Positions 37,701 through 46,071 of a stretch of DNA of 64,000 bases are shown here, piece after piece. The DNA is from Sipunculus nudus (Eukaryota; Annelida; Sipuncula; Golfingiida; Sipunculidae): the NCBI GenBank assembly GCA_026874595.1, contig CM049319.1, positions 17,837,101 through 17,901,100 of the forward strand, in the 5' to 3' direction. The position numbers and the translations under genes are program-made. The notes below the pieces were generated by a model. The model saw only the letters and a program-made list of their open reading frames with translations, made no database searches and was not told the origin of the DNA. How positions within the stretch are numbered: the stretch's first letter is position 1; each line of letters opens with the position of its first letter.

Positions 37701-40700
37701 ACACTAGACACAGTAGGAATCCAGATTAATATTATCAACTGCATCTTTGTCTATCATTAATTTCCTTCATATGATCCCTAATGATTAGTAATGAATAATA
37801 TGATTTACTTTTTTATCATTAAAATTGAACTGAAAAATACCATAGGTGACTGCATGGTGTTATTTGGAATACGTGACATTCTATCCATCGATACAAGATT
37901 CTTAGATCATTGGTAACTGCAAGTAAATTTCCTGTTATTATCAACTAACAAATTCCTTTTCTTTTTTTTTCTTTAATTTGTTATTAAAAACCAATAAAAA
38001 TTTATTAATTTATTGTTTATTGTTATGTTGTTGGTTAAAACTACTAGATGAGTTGGGTTGGACACCTGGATCAACTGTGGCTGGCCATTATATAATAAGC
38101 TGCCTGGACGCCCCAGTTTATGCCTCGCCTCAAGCATGCATAATTTGCTGAAAGTTCAACAAGGTCAACATACAGGTGACTCAAGAGGTGCTACAGAGAG
38201 CCAAGGTCTGACATGGTCTCATAAAAACATTAATAAAAGCTACATTTTTTGGCTAATTTTTTTCAGCTTTCTAAACTACAAAGATGAAATCCTTATGTGT
38301 GCATAATATGAAAATTAAATCAACATTGCTCTCAGGAAATAAACGTGCCATGGTCAAAGTTGGGCAAAATTTAAGGTACTAATTATATAGTTATACTAAT
38401 AACTTATAAAATTTGAAAAATTCAGAACTAATTTTGGGTATTCAATTGAATCTTGATTAAATAATGTTACATCCCTGACAAAAAATCTCTAGCTTCAGCA
38501 ATCCTCTTGTTAAGGGAGTAAATATATTTCTTGATTTTTTACAAAGTGCATTATGTTTGGGCCCATTACTTAAAACAATTACACAATACTGACATCATTT
38601 CTAGCATGTGCATAGAGAATGTATAGAAAAATATGTATATTATATATGATTAAAGTCAGATCAGTGGTTTTGATATTAGGCAGTCTTGAAGTGTAACAAT
38701 GGGTTTTTAATGGAAAAATGAAGTTCTTCATTAATATCTCGAAGGTATTAAGTCCTAGTGACCAAATTATTGGCATGGTAGGGGATTTTTGAGACATCTA
38801 ATTGTATGCCAAATTTTAGGAACTGAGAGCTGAAGCTTGGGAGCTGAGCACTTGCAAACTGCATGACACTAGCTTGATGTAAACAATATGTACATGGTGC
38901 TTGAAAACTTGAATAAAATCTACAGTTTTTTATCAACTGGTTTCAAATTTTTGGTGTTTACAGACAAAATGCTAAAAAAAACATGCTGTGAAAATAAAAT
39001 CCACAGTACTTACAGGAAAAAAACGTGCCATGGTCAAAGTTGGGCAAAATTTAAGGTACCAATTTTTTATTTTTGTTAATTTAAAAAAATTTAAAAGATT
39101 TTGATCTAATTTTGGGTACACAATTTAATTTTGATTAATTAAATTTATATTACTGGAAAAAAAGTTTATAGCTTTAACATATTTTGTGTTAAGTGATCGA
39201 ATATCTTTCCTGATTTTCTACATAATGCATTATGTTTGGGCCCATAACTTTTTAAATTTATATAATACAGACATAATTTCTGGCATGTACATAGGAACTA
39301 CATAGAGAAATAATTATGGTAAATATGAGGAAAAAGAGATGAGTGGTTTTGATATTAGGCAGTCCTGAAGTGTAAAAATAGGTTTTTAATAAAAAATTGA
39401 GGTTTTTCCTTAATTTCTCAAAGGAACGAAGTCGCAAAGACCCAGTTTTCGGCTTGGTAGGAGATCTTGGGGACATCTAACATTATGCCAAATTTTGGAT
39501 TCCTAGGTCTTACGGTTTTAAAACGTGCCACAACTACTGACGGACGGACAGACGACGGACAATGGACCACGACTATAGCTCAGATGACTTATAGTCAGCT
39601 GAGCTAAAATCTGTAAGAGAGTGTAGTTCAAACTGTTCATGTATATGTACTTGTTTTACCAGTTACAATATCTTTAAGTATAAATGTTTCAATGAACTGC
39701 TGAAGTTGACACCAACATGTCAAACTATCATACCCTAATATGGGGTTTAAAGGTCTAAGCCAGAAGAAGAAAGCACCTCTTAACCCTTTACTGTTTACAA
39801 GCCACTAAAGAGCACTCTTAATGGGCAATTAGAATGCCATGATATGTATAGATTCTTTCAGGACAAAAATATTGCATATTATTTCTAAGTTTCAATGATT
39901 TTTAATAATCTTCAGCAAACCCTCTTAGTGGGAACTGTTGAAAATTTGATTAAGATACAAAAAAAGCTTGAAAAGATATGGCTGTTAGTGTAAATATATA
40001 TAGTGTCAGAATTTGTCGGAAATCTAAAATAAATGTAAACAGTAAAGGGTTAAAGCTGTATTAGGTAGTCCCATGGCTAGTGATGTGCCAGTGATCAATT
40101 ACATTTGATGATAGGTCAGTTGGTGATCATCTGATCATTGATTTGCAGCGCCATAATCAAATACAAAGTTTTACAAATAACATAAGATTTGTGATGAGGA
40201 AATGTATGCATTCATTTAATTCAAACAAACAGACTCTAGGAAAGTCTAATAACTTCATTATACATTACACTCCTCATGCAGCAGTTATACACTGCAGTCA
40301 CCCCAGATCTCCCTGGCTACAACTGCTGCTTTGTATAGCTAGGTTCTCTAGGACTTATGAGTTGTAATCAGATCAATGAGCACTTTGAATCACAGTGCAT
40401 CCAGCTCCAAATTTTGAACATGCTACACCAACTCTCAGTGATCTGATTACATCAGATTGGGCACGGAGCCAAGAAGTATGAAACAGACATACAAATATGA
40501 AAATAGATATAGTATGAAATAGATATATTTACTTTGGGACCCCTTGACAATGGTGACCTGTCAAGACAGAGCTGCAAAAACTAAACATTGCATCTTTTTA
40601 AGTGGCCATTTCTATTTATCCATGTTAAATTGGAGGGTCATATGTTTGATGCAAACATCAGCAAATACAAGTTTTTTCTGTTTGGATAAACAGTCATAAT

Positions 40701-43021
40701 ATTCATTCTCAGTTTTAACTTTTTGATTTACAAATTTCTTTTCTACATGATATTTGGATGAACAGCACTACAGAGTATATACGTGCCAATGATATTACAT
40801 GTCATTTAAAGAATGAACAAAGTTTTTACCGACCTTGATGGTTTCCAAAACATCCTCAGTGTCCAGTCTGTACTGACACAGCTCATGGACGATGGTCACT
40901 TTGAGGTCAGCACTGAAGGACTGGAAATTCCCCTCTGCAAAAGGGTCGATCTTGTCATCTGAGCTGCACCAGCGGTACTTGACAATATCATGCAGGAAAT
41001 GTTCATAATTCAGCAGACTGGAATGATTTAAAAGTCTGTTAGGACTGACTTCATGTATCAAAATAGTGACTGATACAAGAGGAATTAAATGAATATCAAT
41101 GGTTCTGACTAGAATATCAAAATTAAATGCGGTTTTCATTAACTAGTTGAAAAAAAAAACATTACTTTACTTTCATCCATAATCTGTATCAAAAAGAAAG
41201 CATTACAACATAGATTTTTTAAGTCAGTCAAATATTTTGAGGCAAAATAGGAATATATAGCACAGATACCTTTTTGCTGGTTTCACTAAAAAAATCCTTA
41301 CTTAATTCTATTTTTGCTTAATTATGATGAAGCTTTAAAACACACCATGTAGGCAAAGTTCATACTGCTAGCTCTGTTCTTAAGTAAATGATTCTGATAA
41401 TCTGACACTGTTCAACAGAGTAATTACCTTTTTAATCAAAATTGAAGAAAATGTATCTGTTTTTAGTTAAGTTTTCGCCCTTACAGAAGCAGTATCACAG
41501 ACAAACATAAGGTTTTGCGACAAGTCTTATTATAAATCATGGTCAAAGTCAAGTGTCCAGCAACATATAACTAATGCAACACACTCACTTGATGTCTGTC
41601 CTGCAGTAGCATCCTTGGAGCAGCTGGATGATGATTTGGTTCAGCAGTGGACTTCCCTCTTCAGTTCCAGCACCTAGGAAGGCTTCCTCAAGCTCCTGTA
41701 AGGCAAAATATTTATAATTAATCTGAATTGTAAGAGTTGTACCAATGAGATCTAATGGAACAGGTCCGACTTGTAACTATAGTCATGGAATAAGCAAAGT
41801 TTGTTAATTAAAACATGTTTCTCTACACAAATTATTTTCCATATTCTACTACTTCATATATTACTCGAACTTGGACGATGACAAAGCTCAACTCAATAGC
41901 AAGAATATTTTTGGTCAACCTTGTTTTATACTTCAGTGAAAAAGCTTTTCTGTTTTGATAAAATCATTCATTTTCTTATAATTTTGTTTAAAATTCTGTG
42001 TATGAAGGACAGATTGTTCTGTTGGAGAATAATAATCGATTTTACATTCTTTGCCAGATGGGATGTATATAAATGAAAACATATAGTATAAACTGTGCAG
42101 TCAGTTGTACTTGTAGTATACAGTATTTTCTGGTGTGTTTGTTTGTCATCCTTAATTTGATATGAGATTAAACAACATTTTCTTATCTTTAGTCAGTTTA
42201 TCATAATCTTTTGATTCTGAATCAAATAAATAGGATACAAAAGGAATTCATTCAACTTCAAGTAATTCTTTTAATGTTTTAGGTTCTACATTGAACAAGA
42301 AAAGTACATGACATCTAAAAATCTGTGAAATATGCATCACTTTCAACAAATGGAGTTCATAAATATGACACTTAACAAATCACAGAACTTAACAAATGAC
42401 ATTCACTTTTCAATTAGCCCAATACTAATTTGCTATATGAGTGACTTTTCTTGTAAGGCCTAACTGTGAAAGTAGGTAAATGTTGAAAATCAGCAAATAA
42501 TGGCAATTTATGATATATGGGTGAAATTCATAGCAAGAGCATTACATTTCTGATGATATTCACACTTTAGGTCAAATTTGTCAAAAATGACATTTTTGGC
42601 CCTGACTGATTGGTGTTGAATGTGAAACTTCTGGGAATTCCCTTTTCTTAATAAAAACGAGACTTGGAAATCCCCTTAATCTTATCAATTAATTTTCCGC
42701 CCAAAATTATCGGACCAAAAATTTATTTAAATTATACATGGAATTATATATAAAATAGTGCGTTAGCGGGAATATAGATGGATGAAACTTTTAATGGAAC
42801 GACAGTGGATTCTTACCTCGACTAAAAACTCTGGGAGGCCAAACGCGTAGCGGAAACTCGAGCAAAACAGCGAGATGTTCGCTACTTGCCAGTTGTTCTT
42901 AAGGTCTGAAAAAAAACTCATTTATGTCATATATACGTTTCACCTACTGCTATATATATTAAATAACACAAAGTAGACATTTTTGCATTCTGAAATGTGA
43001 AAAGGTTGACGTACCGTCCAT
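14117..43021 (-). CDS. CECR2: CECR2-like chromatin-remodelling bromodomain protein (15 coding exons)
   Basis: Fifteen exons, listed separately, join with consistent phase to about 1,400 codons, against about 1,480 in human CECR2. Order of parts: N-terminal helical region (residues 1-68); DDT-like region with LLQGCYCRTDI and FLHDIVKYRW (about 58-129); WHIM-like LEPVGSDKDGSQYYIF (about 136-151); AT-hook KKRGRPRRR in exon 6 (about 190); acidic and coiled, Arg/Lys/Glu-rich stretch (exons 8-10); bromodomain about 401-497 with WPF shelf 408-410 and the acetyl-lysine-binding Asn465 (YNG); Gln-rich tail with NLS-like PKKRKL. Known of the family: CECR2 partners ISWI/SNF2L ATPases in the CERF complex in the nucleus and reads acetyl-lysine. 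Exon boundaries agree with the recalled vertebrate domain breaks. The tail exon is not recognisably conserved with vertebrate CECR2; its membership rests on strand, spacing and phase. Intron 4 is nearly 12 kb. Confidence 0.88.
15580..15915 (-). repeat. 69-bp coding minisatellite (five units)
   Basis: The last CECR2-like exon encodes five consecutive units of 23-24 residues of the form QAPVVIAKSQTGLQVQQQP plus 4 more residues. Variants include ISNLQKG, IAKSETGM and MVIASSQAG. Unit length is a multiple of three, so copy-number change keeps the frame. Confidence 0.85.
16785..16975. repeat. Remnant of a GAGGTGGT-type DNA transposon MITE
   Basis: It contains TTTTGAGGTGGTTGTCTAAG and ends GTGGTTTTACTGTAA. 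It resembles 25697-25800 and 21880-22020, whose ends are TACAGTAAAA / TTTTACTGTA. It lies in intron 14 next to the last exon. Confidence 0.45.
16993..17341. repeat. MITE with about 70-bp terminal inverted repeats
   Basis: The left end runs TACACTCCTCACACAGCATT, then ACACTGCAGTC and CGCTGCTTTGTA. The right end, reversed, reads TACACTCCTCATGCAGTGAT, then ACACTGCAGTC and CACCGCTTTGTA. The interior is non-coding. A related left half is at 40258-40480. It lies in intron 14 of the CECR2-like gene. Confidence 0.65.
17667..17717 (-). other. Candidate 51-bp mini-exon in CECR2-like intron 14
   Basis: Bounded by CTTTAG on the acceptor side and GTAAAG on the donor side, in phase 0 at both ends. It encodes FSVDHYYMQPRSTVFLK. 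This resembles PSVDHDYMQPGSTKTSA near the start of the last exon; 28 of 32 bases match over the core. The polypyrimidine tract is poor. It could be a cassette exon made by local duplication or a chance remnant. Confidence 0.3.
17908..18092 (-). CDS. CECR2: CECR2-like exon 14 (bromodomain end and acidic linker)
   Basis: Acceptor CTTTCAG, donor GTACGT. It encodes YTKLARNLQKSFNRAVHRF, the last bromodomain helix, followed by an acidic and lysine-rich linker. As drawn it ends in phase 0, which limits how it can join the last exon. Confidence 0.88.
18544..18603. repeat. Three 20-bp tandem units in intron 13
   Basis: The unit TTTAATATTTTTCATATTA is repeated three times without variation. It is non-coding. 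Confidence 0.9.
18798..18924 (-). CDS. CECR2: CECR2-like exon 13 (bromodomain, part 2)
   Basis: Acceptor GTGCAG, donor GTAAGT. It encodes EPMDLSSMEDKLARRLYLT, then the helix ending NCQLYNGPLS. Asn in YNG is the acetyl-lysine anchor; PMDL and the NC.LYN signature are canonical. Confidence 0.93.
20091..20182 (-). CDS. CECR2: CECR2-like exon 12 (bromodomain, part 1)
   Basis: Acceptor AATTAG, donor GTGAGC. It encodes VLDRIKSNDDAWPFIQPVQK then APDYYDVVE. WPF is the bromodomain shelf and PDYY...V is the ZA loop. Confidence 0.92.
20630..20670 (-). CDS. CECR2: CECR2-like exon 11 (micro-exon)
   Basis: Forty-one bases with acceptor GTTTCAG and donor GTAACC. It encodes LEMDEDVVAAFFK, corresponding to the LDDDF.AMYKV segment just before the bromodomain. 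Phases fit on both sides. Confidence 0.8.
21204..21312 (-). CDS. CECR2: CECR2-like exon 10
   Basis: Acceptor TTATAAG, donor GTAAGC. It encodes RARRVKLREERQAYISQGLE then LPPELRND, matching [25 protein letters not shown] of CECR2. Ends in phase 2. Confidence 0.9.
21880..22020. repeat. Remnant of a GAGGTGGT-type MITE in intron 9
   Basis: It contains TTTTTGAGGTGGTCATCTAA and a second GAGGTGGTCATTCAGCAAG, and ends GGTTTCACTGTG. It is related to 16785-16975 and 25697-25800 and its ends have eroded. Confidence 0.45.
22186..22315 (-). CDS. CECR2: CECR2-like exon 9 (charged coiled coil)
   Basis: Acceptor AAAATAG, donor GTAGGA. It encodes an unbroken Glu/Lys/Arg helix (KRREEEERRKQEKINYERE and onward). 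The acceptor region is duplicated 121 bp upstream on the minus strand; see the tandem duplication entry at 22308. Confidence 0.82.
22308..22471. repeat. Duplication (121-bp offset) that copies the exon 9 splice acceptor
   Basis: The phrase CTTTTTCCTATTTTGTGCAT...AATCACTGGTGCATG at 22308-22349 recurs at 22429-22471 as TTTTTCCTGTTTTATGCAAA...CACTGGTGCATGG. On the minus strand both copies give a 3' splice site followed by GAAAAAGA: AAAATAG at the exon 9 edge and AAAACAG at 22436. The spacer holds a G15 run and GT repeats. Confidence 0.75.
23424..23513 (-). CDS. CECR2: CECR2-like exon 8
   Basis: Thirty codons in phase 0 at both ends, acceptor TTATTCAG, donor GTAAGA. It encodes EDEKRRRLLLMAPTRASQ and then LKRLQREEQ, the beginning of the charged helical region found between the WHIM-like motif and the bromodomain in CECR2 proteins. 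Confidence 0.8.
23686..24105. repeat. Dispersed repeat, GTCCCCTGAAGATGTCTCC family (family F, copy 1)
   Basis: About 400 bp collinear with 49888-50282. Shared phrases include CTCCACATGTCATA, TTGTGAATTGGGAAC and ACAGACACTCCAAA. The tail carries degenerate GGACAGACAGAC. Its internal unit is the one amplified at 59170-62815. It is non-coding and lies in intron 7. Confidence 0.7.
24469..25583. mobile_element. pogo/Tigger-type DNA transposon, internally deleted (1.1 kb)
   Basis: Terminal inverted repeats: left TACAGTTGTGACTTGACATT, right (reversed) TACAGTCGTGACTTGATAAT, each followed by TCCGAC. TA target duplications stand at 24467-24468 and 25584-25585. The CCTTG(C/G)(A/T)(A/T)TCCGA phrase recurs in inverted form further in. 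It lies in intron 7 of the CECR2-like gene and retains only a C-terminal transposase-like tail. Confidence 0.8.
24832..25143 (+). pseudogene. Transposase C-terminal tail remnant (Tigger type)
   Basis: A 103-codon frame, acidic, with EVGDLIQALNSADHVTAEEY and a DSESEGDDDPPEP run. Tigger/jerky-type transposases typically end with an acidic segment of this kind after the DDE domain. No DDE catalytic part is present inside the element, so it cannot be autonomous. The family assignment of the tail alone is an inference supported by the terminal repeats. Confidence 0.5.
25697..25800. mobile_element. 104-bp MITE with TACAGTAAAA ends
   Basis: The left end is TACAGTAAAATCTC and the right end, reversed, is TACAGTAAAAACTC. 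TA sits at both edges as expected for a Tc1/mariner/pogo target site. It has no coding capacity. Its edge is 17 bases from the exon 7 donor of the CECR2-like gene. Confidence 0.75.
25818..26013 (-). CDS. CECR2: CECR2-like exon 7
   Basis: Acceptor ATGCAG, donor GTAGGT. It encodes WTLLCSTLEEWQEFLGELEG and RLYRLLHNEHLPALPAYF, which line up with WWLLCQTEEEWRQV...RQLYKLLSEDFLPEI of CECR2. The exon ends in an A-run followed by the donor; a 104-bp MITE begins 17 bases into the following intron. Confidence 0.88.
26756..26860 (-). CDS. CECR2: CECR2-like exon 6 (AT-hook)
   Basis: Acceptor TACTTCAG, donor GTAATG. It encodes a Lys/Arg-rich stretch with the AT-hook core RGRPRR (vertebrate RRGRPPK), then an acidic SEEEED run. 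An AT-hook binds the minor groove of AT-rich DNA. Confidence 0.85.
27006..28505. mobile_element. pogo/Tigger-type DNA transposon, deleted (1.5 kb)
   Basis: The left terminal repeat is TACTGTAGAACCACTATATT and the right, reversed, is TACAGTAGAACGCCTGCTAA, both leading into ACGG(T/C)CAC. TA duplications are at 27004-27005 and 28506-28507. The GGCCGTTA / TAACGGCCAC sub-terminal phrases are typical of Tigger ends. Inserted in intron 5 of the CECR2-like gene; it carries broken transposase sequence on the minus strand. Confidence 0.82.
27526..28027 (-). pseudogene. Tigger-type transposase C-terminal fragment, frameshifted
   Basis: Two overlapping minus-strand frames. The first (28027-27797) holds INVLDAVQWIGAVVKDIKKS then TVTACFKKSGF, a close fit to the LDAV.WI..AW..V...TI..CF.KAGF signature after the DDE domain of Tigger/CENP-B-like transposases. 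The second (27837-27526) continues with an acidic tail in another frame, so a frameshift separates them near 27800-27837. The DDE catalytic core and the DNA-binding part are absent. Confidence 0.75.
28752..28882 (-). CDS. CECR2: CECR2-like exon 5 (WHIM-like motif)
   Basis: Acceptor TTTTCAG, donor GTAAGA. It encodes NVEAWDMRLEPVGSDKDGSQ and YYIFENTRLYKE, corresponding to the RVEPLG.D..G..YW.F..TR.YKE stretch of CECR2. Ends in phase 2. Confidence 0.9.
29030..29762. repeat. Tandem array, about 270-bp unit, 2.7 copies
   Basis: GGATGTCTGCAG starts units at 29031, 29295 and 29574. Each unit contains GGTGGC(A/G)CCACC-type palindromes, AGATATGAGTGATTTTATCC, ACAGACAGACC and GGTTGCAGGTGG. It lies in intron 4, just upstream (plus strand) of the LTR element. 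Long frames on the minus strand here are by-products of the repeat. Confidence 0.85.
29940..30215 (+). repeat. 5' LTR (276 bp, shortened)
   Basis: It matches 34277-34600 from ATATCAATAC onward to the TGTCA end. Relative to the 3' LTR it has TGT at the edge but lacks the next 48 bases. Four of the six mismatches lie in the first 30 bases of the shared part. Confidence 0.8.
30218..30235 (+). promoter_or_regulatory. Primer binding site, tRNA-Leu(UAA) type
   Basis: TGGTACCAGAAGTGGGGT begins two bases after the LTR. It equals the reverse complement of CCA plus the 3' acceptor/T-arm end of animal tRNA-Leu(UAA) as I recall it, 18 of 18 bases. Confidence 0.7.
31100..31670. repeat. GATT/TTAA low-complexity segment inside the LTR element
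   Basis: About 570 bases dominated by TTGATTGATTGATT, ATTAATTAATT and close variants, with almost no C. It lies between the primer site and the gag start, in the untranslated leader. Confidence 0.85.
32028..33601 (+). pseudogene. Gag region of the LTR element, one frameshift and two stops
   Basis: The ATG at 32028 opens a 102-codon N-terminal part. The frame then shifts by one base (between about 32270 and 32333) into the frame that runs through 32477. The capsid-like part holds KLPMFDGKDDWEAFIMSFER and LRQYLAQRFGRRE, typical of metazoan gypsy-type Gag. In-frame TGA codons occur at 33137-33139 and 33272-33274; family-like sequence continues past both, to TAA at 33599. Each TGA would be a CGA arginine codon before a C-to-T change at CpG. 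No CCHC zinc knuckle is left, only an RDCPRQRTP remnant, so a short deletion is likely there. Confidence 0.75.
33547..34206 (+). CDS. Retropepsin-like aspartic protease of the LTR element
   Basis: An open frame of up to 220 codons overlapping the end of Gag by 55 bases in the -1 frame, as in frameshifted gag-pol layouts. The catalytic motif DTGAEVTVVS and the later hydrophobic-hydrophobic-Gly segment VLLGLDLLQ are the two hallmarks of retropepsins. The frame ends in TAG about 60 bases before the polypurine tract, so the usual polymerase and integrase parts are gone. The first Met is probably not the true start; protease is normally cut from a fusion. Confidence 0.8.
   Translation: MSQATHSDPPVPHTFGKLTEATSVHTDLAGNDSSIHEEGLLISIGRTERHGPTILLPLLINDNEVDATVDTGAEVTVVSEEFFKLCTHGKRENSGETVLLTNAEKDNIMKAKKGICMTFQFGTTKIEWNVYVALIHDDVLLGLDLLQEADITIQARGSVFIKGKPLPSRVILEKGRSFDIANVCFTEKLHLEPGMEYLVTGSVNRVVEGQDAVMELVLF
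34264..34276 (+). promoter_or_regulatory. Polypurine tract
   Basis: AGGAAGGGGGCAG lies directly before the TGTAATA start of the 3' LTR, as needed to prime plus-strand synthesis. Confidence 0.75.
34277..34600 (+). repeat. 3' LTR (324 bp)
   Basis: TGTAATA...TGTCA. Near the 5' edge it holds two related stretches, GCAAGTCCTCTCGCGAAATA and GCGAGCCCTCTCGCAAGCTA, which look like a local tandem duplication. AATAAA at 34291 and ATTATAAAC near 34518 could serve as polyadenylation and promoter elements. Confidence 0.82.
35793..39607. repeat. Composite dispersed repeat (family D) in CECR2-like intron 4
   Basis: AACAAGGGACCCATGGGTCA opens at 35794 and again at 36983 (AACAAGGGACCTATGGGTCA). The end at 39540-39607 reads GGACGGACAGACGACGGACA, then CTATAGCTCAGATGACTTAT and CAGCTGAGCT. 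Inside, a 680-bp unit is tandemly repeated: GCCATGGTCAAAGTTGGGCA occurs at 38347 and 39027, and the GGCATGT(A)CATAG phrase near 38606 and 39286, with a further relative at 36290. No protein domain is seen, though short frames abound. Confidence 0.65.
40258..40480. repeat. Partial copy of the long-TIR MITE at 16993
   Basis: It begins TTACACTCCTCATGCAGCAG, then ACACTGCAGTC and CTGCTGCTTTGTA, followed by GCATCCAGCTCCAA and GAGCCAAGAA as in the 16993 element. The matching right terminal repeat is not present. Confidence 0.5.
40834..41017 (-). CDS. CECR2: CECR2-like exon 4 (DDT-like region)
   Basis: Acceptor ATTCCAG, donor GTCGGT (weak). It encodes FLHDIVKYRW, then VHELCQYRLDTEDVLETIK, the strongest CECR2 signature in the gene (family: YLEDIINYRW ... 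LHRLCDYRLDADDVF). It is followed by the largest intron, about 12 kb, which holds the LTR element. Confidence 0.92.
41589..41695 (-). CDS. CECR2: CECR2-like exon 3
   Basis: Acceptor CTTACAG, donor GTGAGT. It encodes ELEEAFL...LLQGCYCRTDI, corresponding to the ELE.AL...ACLLQGCYQRRDI segment of CECR2. This is the start of the DDT-like region. Ends in phase 2. Confidence 0.9.
42817..42905 (-). CDS. CECR2: CECR2-like exon 2
   Basis: Acceptor TTTTCAG, donor GTAAGA. It encodes LKNNWQVANISLFCSSF and YAFGLPEFLVE, which match the CECR2 N-terminal pattern (W.V..I..FCS.FR.AF.LP.F). Ends in phase 0. Confidence 0.88.
43015..43021 (-). CDS. CECR2: CECR2-like exon 1 (start codon)
   Basis: ATG GAC G then the donor GTACGT. 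Seven coding bases encode Met-Asp plus one base of the next codon, and they join exon 2 in phase to give MDDLKNNWQV. The ATG is the only one that connects to the family-like exon 2. Confidence 0.7.
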
Positions 43022-43083
43022 TCTGAATCAGCGATCTTTCTCAACCTCCGACATGCCTCTGGTTGTTGTCAAGACTAATTTCC

Positions 43084-43091
43084 ACTTCCGG
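43084..43091. promoter_or_regulatory. ETS-type motif in the CECR2-like promoter
   Basis: ACTTCCGG lies about 65 bases upstream of the start codon. ETS/GABP sites of this form are typical of TATA-less broadly expressed promoters, and no TATA box is seen nearby. The role is inferred from position only. Confidence 0.35.
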
Positions 43092-43400
43092 TACCGTAAA
43101 GACTCGGCGTACAACCCTCTTGGGAGGAGAACAGCGTCTGTTTCTCCTGACGAACCCAACTTATTAAAAGCTTTTCACCAGAATTTATACCACGCAGGTT
43201 TCGGATATTTATTTTAATTGTTTAATATGTTATTTTTGCAAAAATAAACACACAGTTTAGCGACTTAATTGTATTCAAAGTATAATATTGTTGATAAAAG
43301 AAGAAAACATGATCCTGGCCACCAAATTCTATGTTATAGACTATAGTCTTTAAGATCCCGATACTGTGGCAGTATTAATTGAATACATTGATGGAATATT

Positions 43401-43465
<65 letters not shown>

Positions 43466-43950
43466 ATATTTTGATAACTGGTTGAGAACACAAACCAGTG
43501 GTGGGGGGGGGGGGGGCTTTTATTTACCGCTTTACAAATTAGCAATACTTACAATTTATAATAAATTGGGTGGTGTGTGGGGATGGCCTGCATAGGGCAG
43601 AGCTATAATTCTGCCCCAATATTATGGACAAATAAATTATCTTGACTCTCAGATTATTATATCTGACCAAAGGCAGACTTTTGCAGATGAGCTTGCACCA
43701 AGCTATACTTCTAATTATTTTCTAATTAAAGTCATGAAATTTTGTGAAAACAAAACAATAAAACATTATCCTTGATTTTAATATAGTTATATTTATATAA
43801 TCGGTTCATAACCAATGACACCCCCCCCCCCTACAAATTACGCCTATCTCATTCGTCAAAATGATATAATATACATTAATATAATAAAAAGTTTTAAAAA
43901 ATGGAATGACCATTCTTCTGTAAAGATAAGGCGAAGCAGGTAGGACATGG

Positions 43951-43952
43951 AC

Positions 43953-43984
<32 letters not shown>

Positions 43985-43991
43985 ATATATA

Positions 43992-44041
<50 letters not shown>
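43951..44041. repeat. (AT)n microsatellite
   Basis: About 90 bases of AT dinucleotide with two short interruptions. Confidence 0.95.
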
Positions 44042-44043
<2 letters not shown>

Positions 44044-44589
44044 ATTGTTGCAATGCATGCCGTAAATTAAGTCTGCAACTTTTCATAATATTATAATGAA
44101 TGAATTAGAGGAATCAGGACTAATCCTTAATTCGGTGTTTTATTCGTGCTTATTTGCCACAATACACACGTTATAATTATAATAACTGTTTCATAAATTA
44201 TATCACACAGCGCTACCCATTCATTGGTGAATACCGCTCTGTGAATGTAGTTGCGATGAATAGTTCGCATGTCGGCCACTAGATGGCAGTTATAAAATTC
44301 TAAAGATTGGCCCGGGTTCATCGAGGTTTTAAAACGTTCGCGAATTATTTGACATTTCTCCCACATTGGTCAAAGAATAAAAAAGTGGATTGCAAATTAT
44401 CCAAACGTAAGATTTGCACAGATGAATAGACATATTGCACGGAACATTTCTTTCTAGTTCTCTGCAATTTATAGCCACTAATGATATGCCAACCAAAAGA
44501 AATCCATTTGGAAATTTATCATCCTAAAAGTAGTGAGCTTTGTTAATAAGATATATCTGATTAAAGGGTATTTGTTTTACTCTTGTTAT

Positions 44590-44795
44590 TTAAATAACAA
44601 TAATTATCATTATTGTTAAAATATAAGTTTTATTATTAATATTGTAATAATAATAACAATAATGATAATTTCATTATATTATATGTACAATATAATAATT
44701 ATAATTATTATTATTATTATTATTATCATTATTATTATTTTTTATTATTAATATTATTATTATTATAAATCATCATTTAATACCGCGGAAGATTT
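44590..44795. repeat. ATT/TAA trinucleotide-rich block
   Basis: Runs of ATT and AAT with CATT variants, partly self-complementary. Simple-sequence DNA. Confidence 0.85.
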
Positions 44796-45221
44796 AAGTG
44801 AATAATCATTGAAAGTGAACTCTATCGCTAATGTGGTTGTAATATTGCTGAATTATATATATTAAAAAATAGATTTTTTGATTAATGAATATGTAGTTTA
44901 CACTTTTAAACATACAAAGGTTCAAATTGTTCACATATGCATATCTTAAATCTGTTCGAATTACACATTTTACTTAACATGTAAAGTTATATTCATGCAA
45001 ATATATGCTTTTGCATCACCTCCTGAGGTCGTGCAAATATACTTGACCCGTGTCAAATAACTCCAGGGGTATTTATATTCACACGTGCAAATCGGTTCAC
45101 ATGACACTGTATACTCACATACTTGCGTGTGCACATAAAATCAAATGCGTACAGGGCCGTGCGCTGATAGAAATCCCTAGGGGGCATTAACAGGGGGGGG
45201 GGTTAAAATATACTTAATTAC

Positions 45222-45273
<52 letters not shown>

Positions 45274-46071
45274 TATACAGAGAGGGACAGGAAGAGAGAG
45301 GCAGGGAGAAAAAGAGAGAGCACGCCAATGTATCGTAAAGGGGAGGGTTGGAAGGGGGATATTAAATTAACGAGTCAAATGAAGAATTCTGGGACACTTT
45401 CAATGGAATGCCCCAATACATATATAGAATTCCACTCCTGAATTCACGTACATTTCAGGACTAGCCTGAAACCTAATATTTTGATCTTCCACTGGCGATG
45501 GATTTTGGGGTTCATTCGGAATTTCCCCCTCACTTTTACTAAACATTTTACATTTAACTGATATTCCTGGAGTGGGGTGTAGGCTTTAGTCTACTTCATA
45601 CGAGGTTCTATAGAAATAAATGTGTACACACATACACACAATAAACAGTTCCAATGGCCAGATAAAACCATACATGTAACTATTTATTTCTGTACAATAA
45701 ATAAACATATCGTAACTACAGTTAACATTACGCAGGAATGGTTCATTCATACATATATGAAGATATGAACTAAATTAAACACGTATTGGAAAGCGAACAT
45801 GCATGATACGTGAAATAGAACGTATGTGCAGCATTGTCCCAGTTGACAGCAGTTGTGGCCGTGTCACAATTTAGCACATGCATTTAAATTGGCTGCATGT
45901 TCACCAATTAAAAATATAAATTTGATTGGCTCTGCACATGATCCCCTGAATCTATACTTTTCATGTTTCTTTTCGTGCATACAACAGTTAACAAAGCATC
46001 AAAAGTATAATATTTTGTTTGTCTGTGCTTATTTATACCGCATTTAGTATATGTAGTGTGTATCTAGTTTC

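Larger units (their letters stand above)
43150..46071. other. Intergenic stretch, microsatellites only
   Basis: (AT)n at 43396-43460, 43951-44041 and 45224-45278, a G-run at 43500-43516, and an ATT/TAA-rich block at 44590-44795. Nothing else recognisable. A reversed AATAAA near 45683-45688 could polyadenylate the homeobox transcript. Confidence 0.6.
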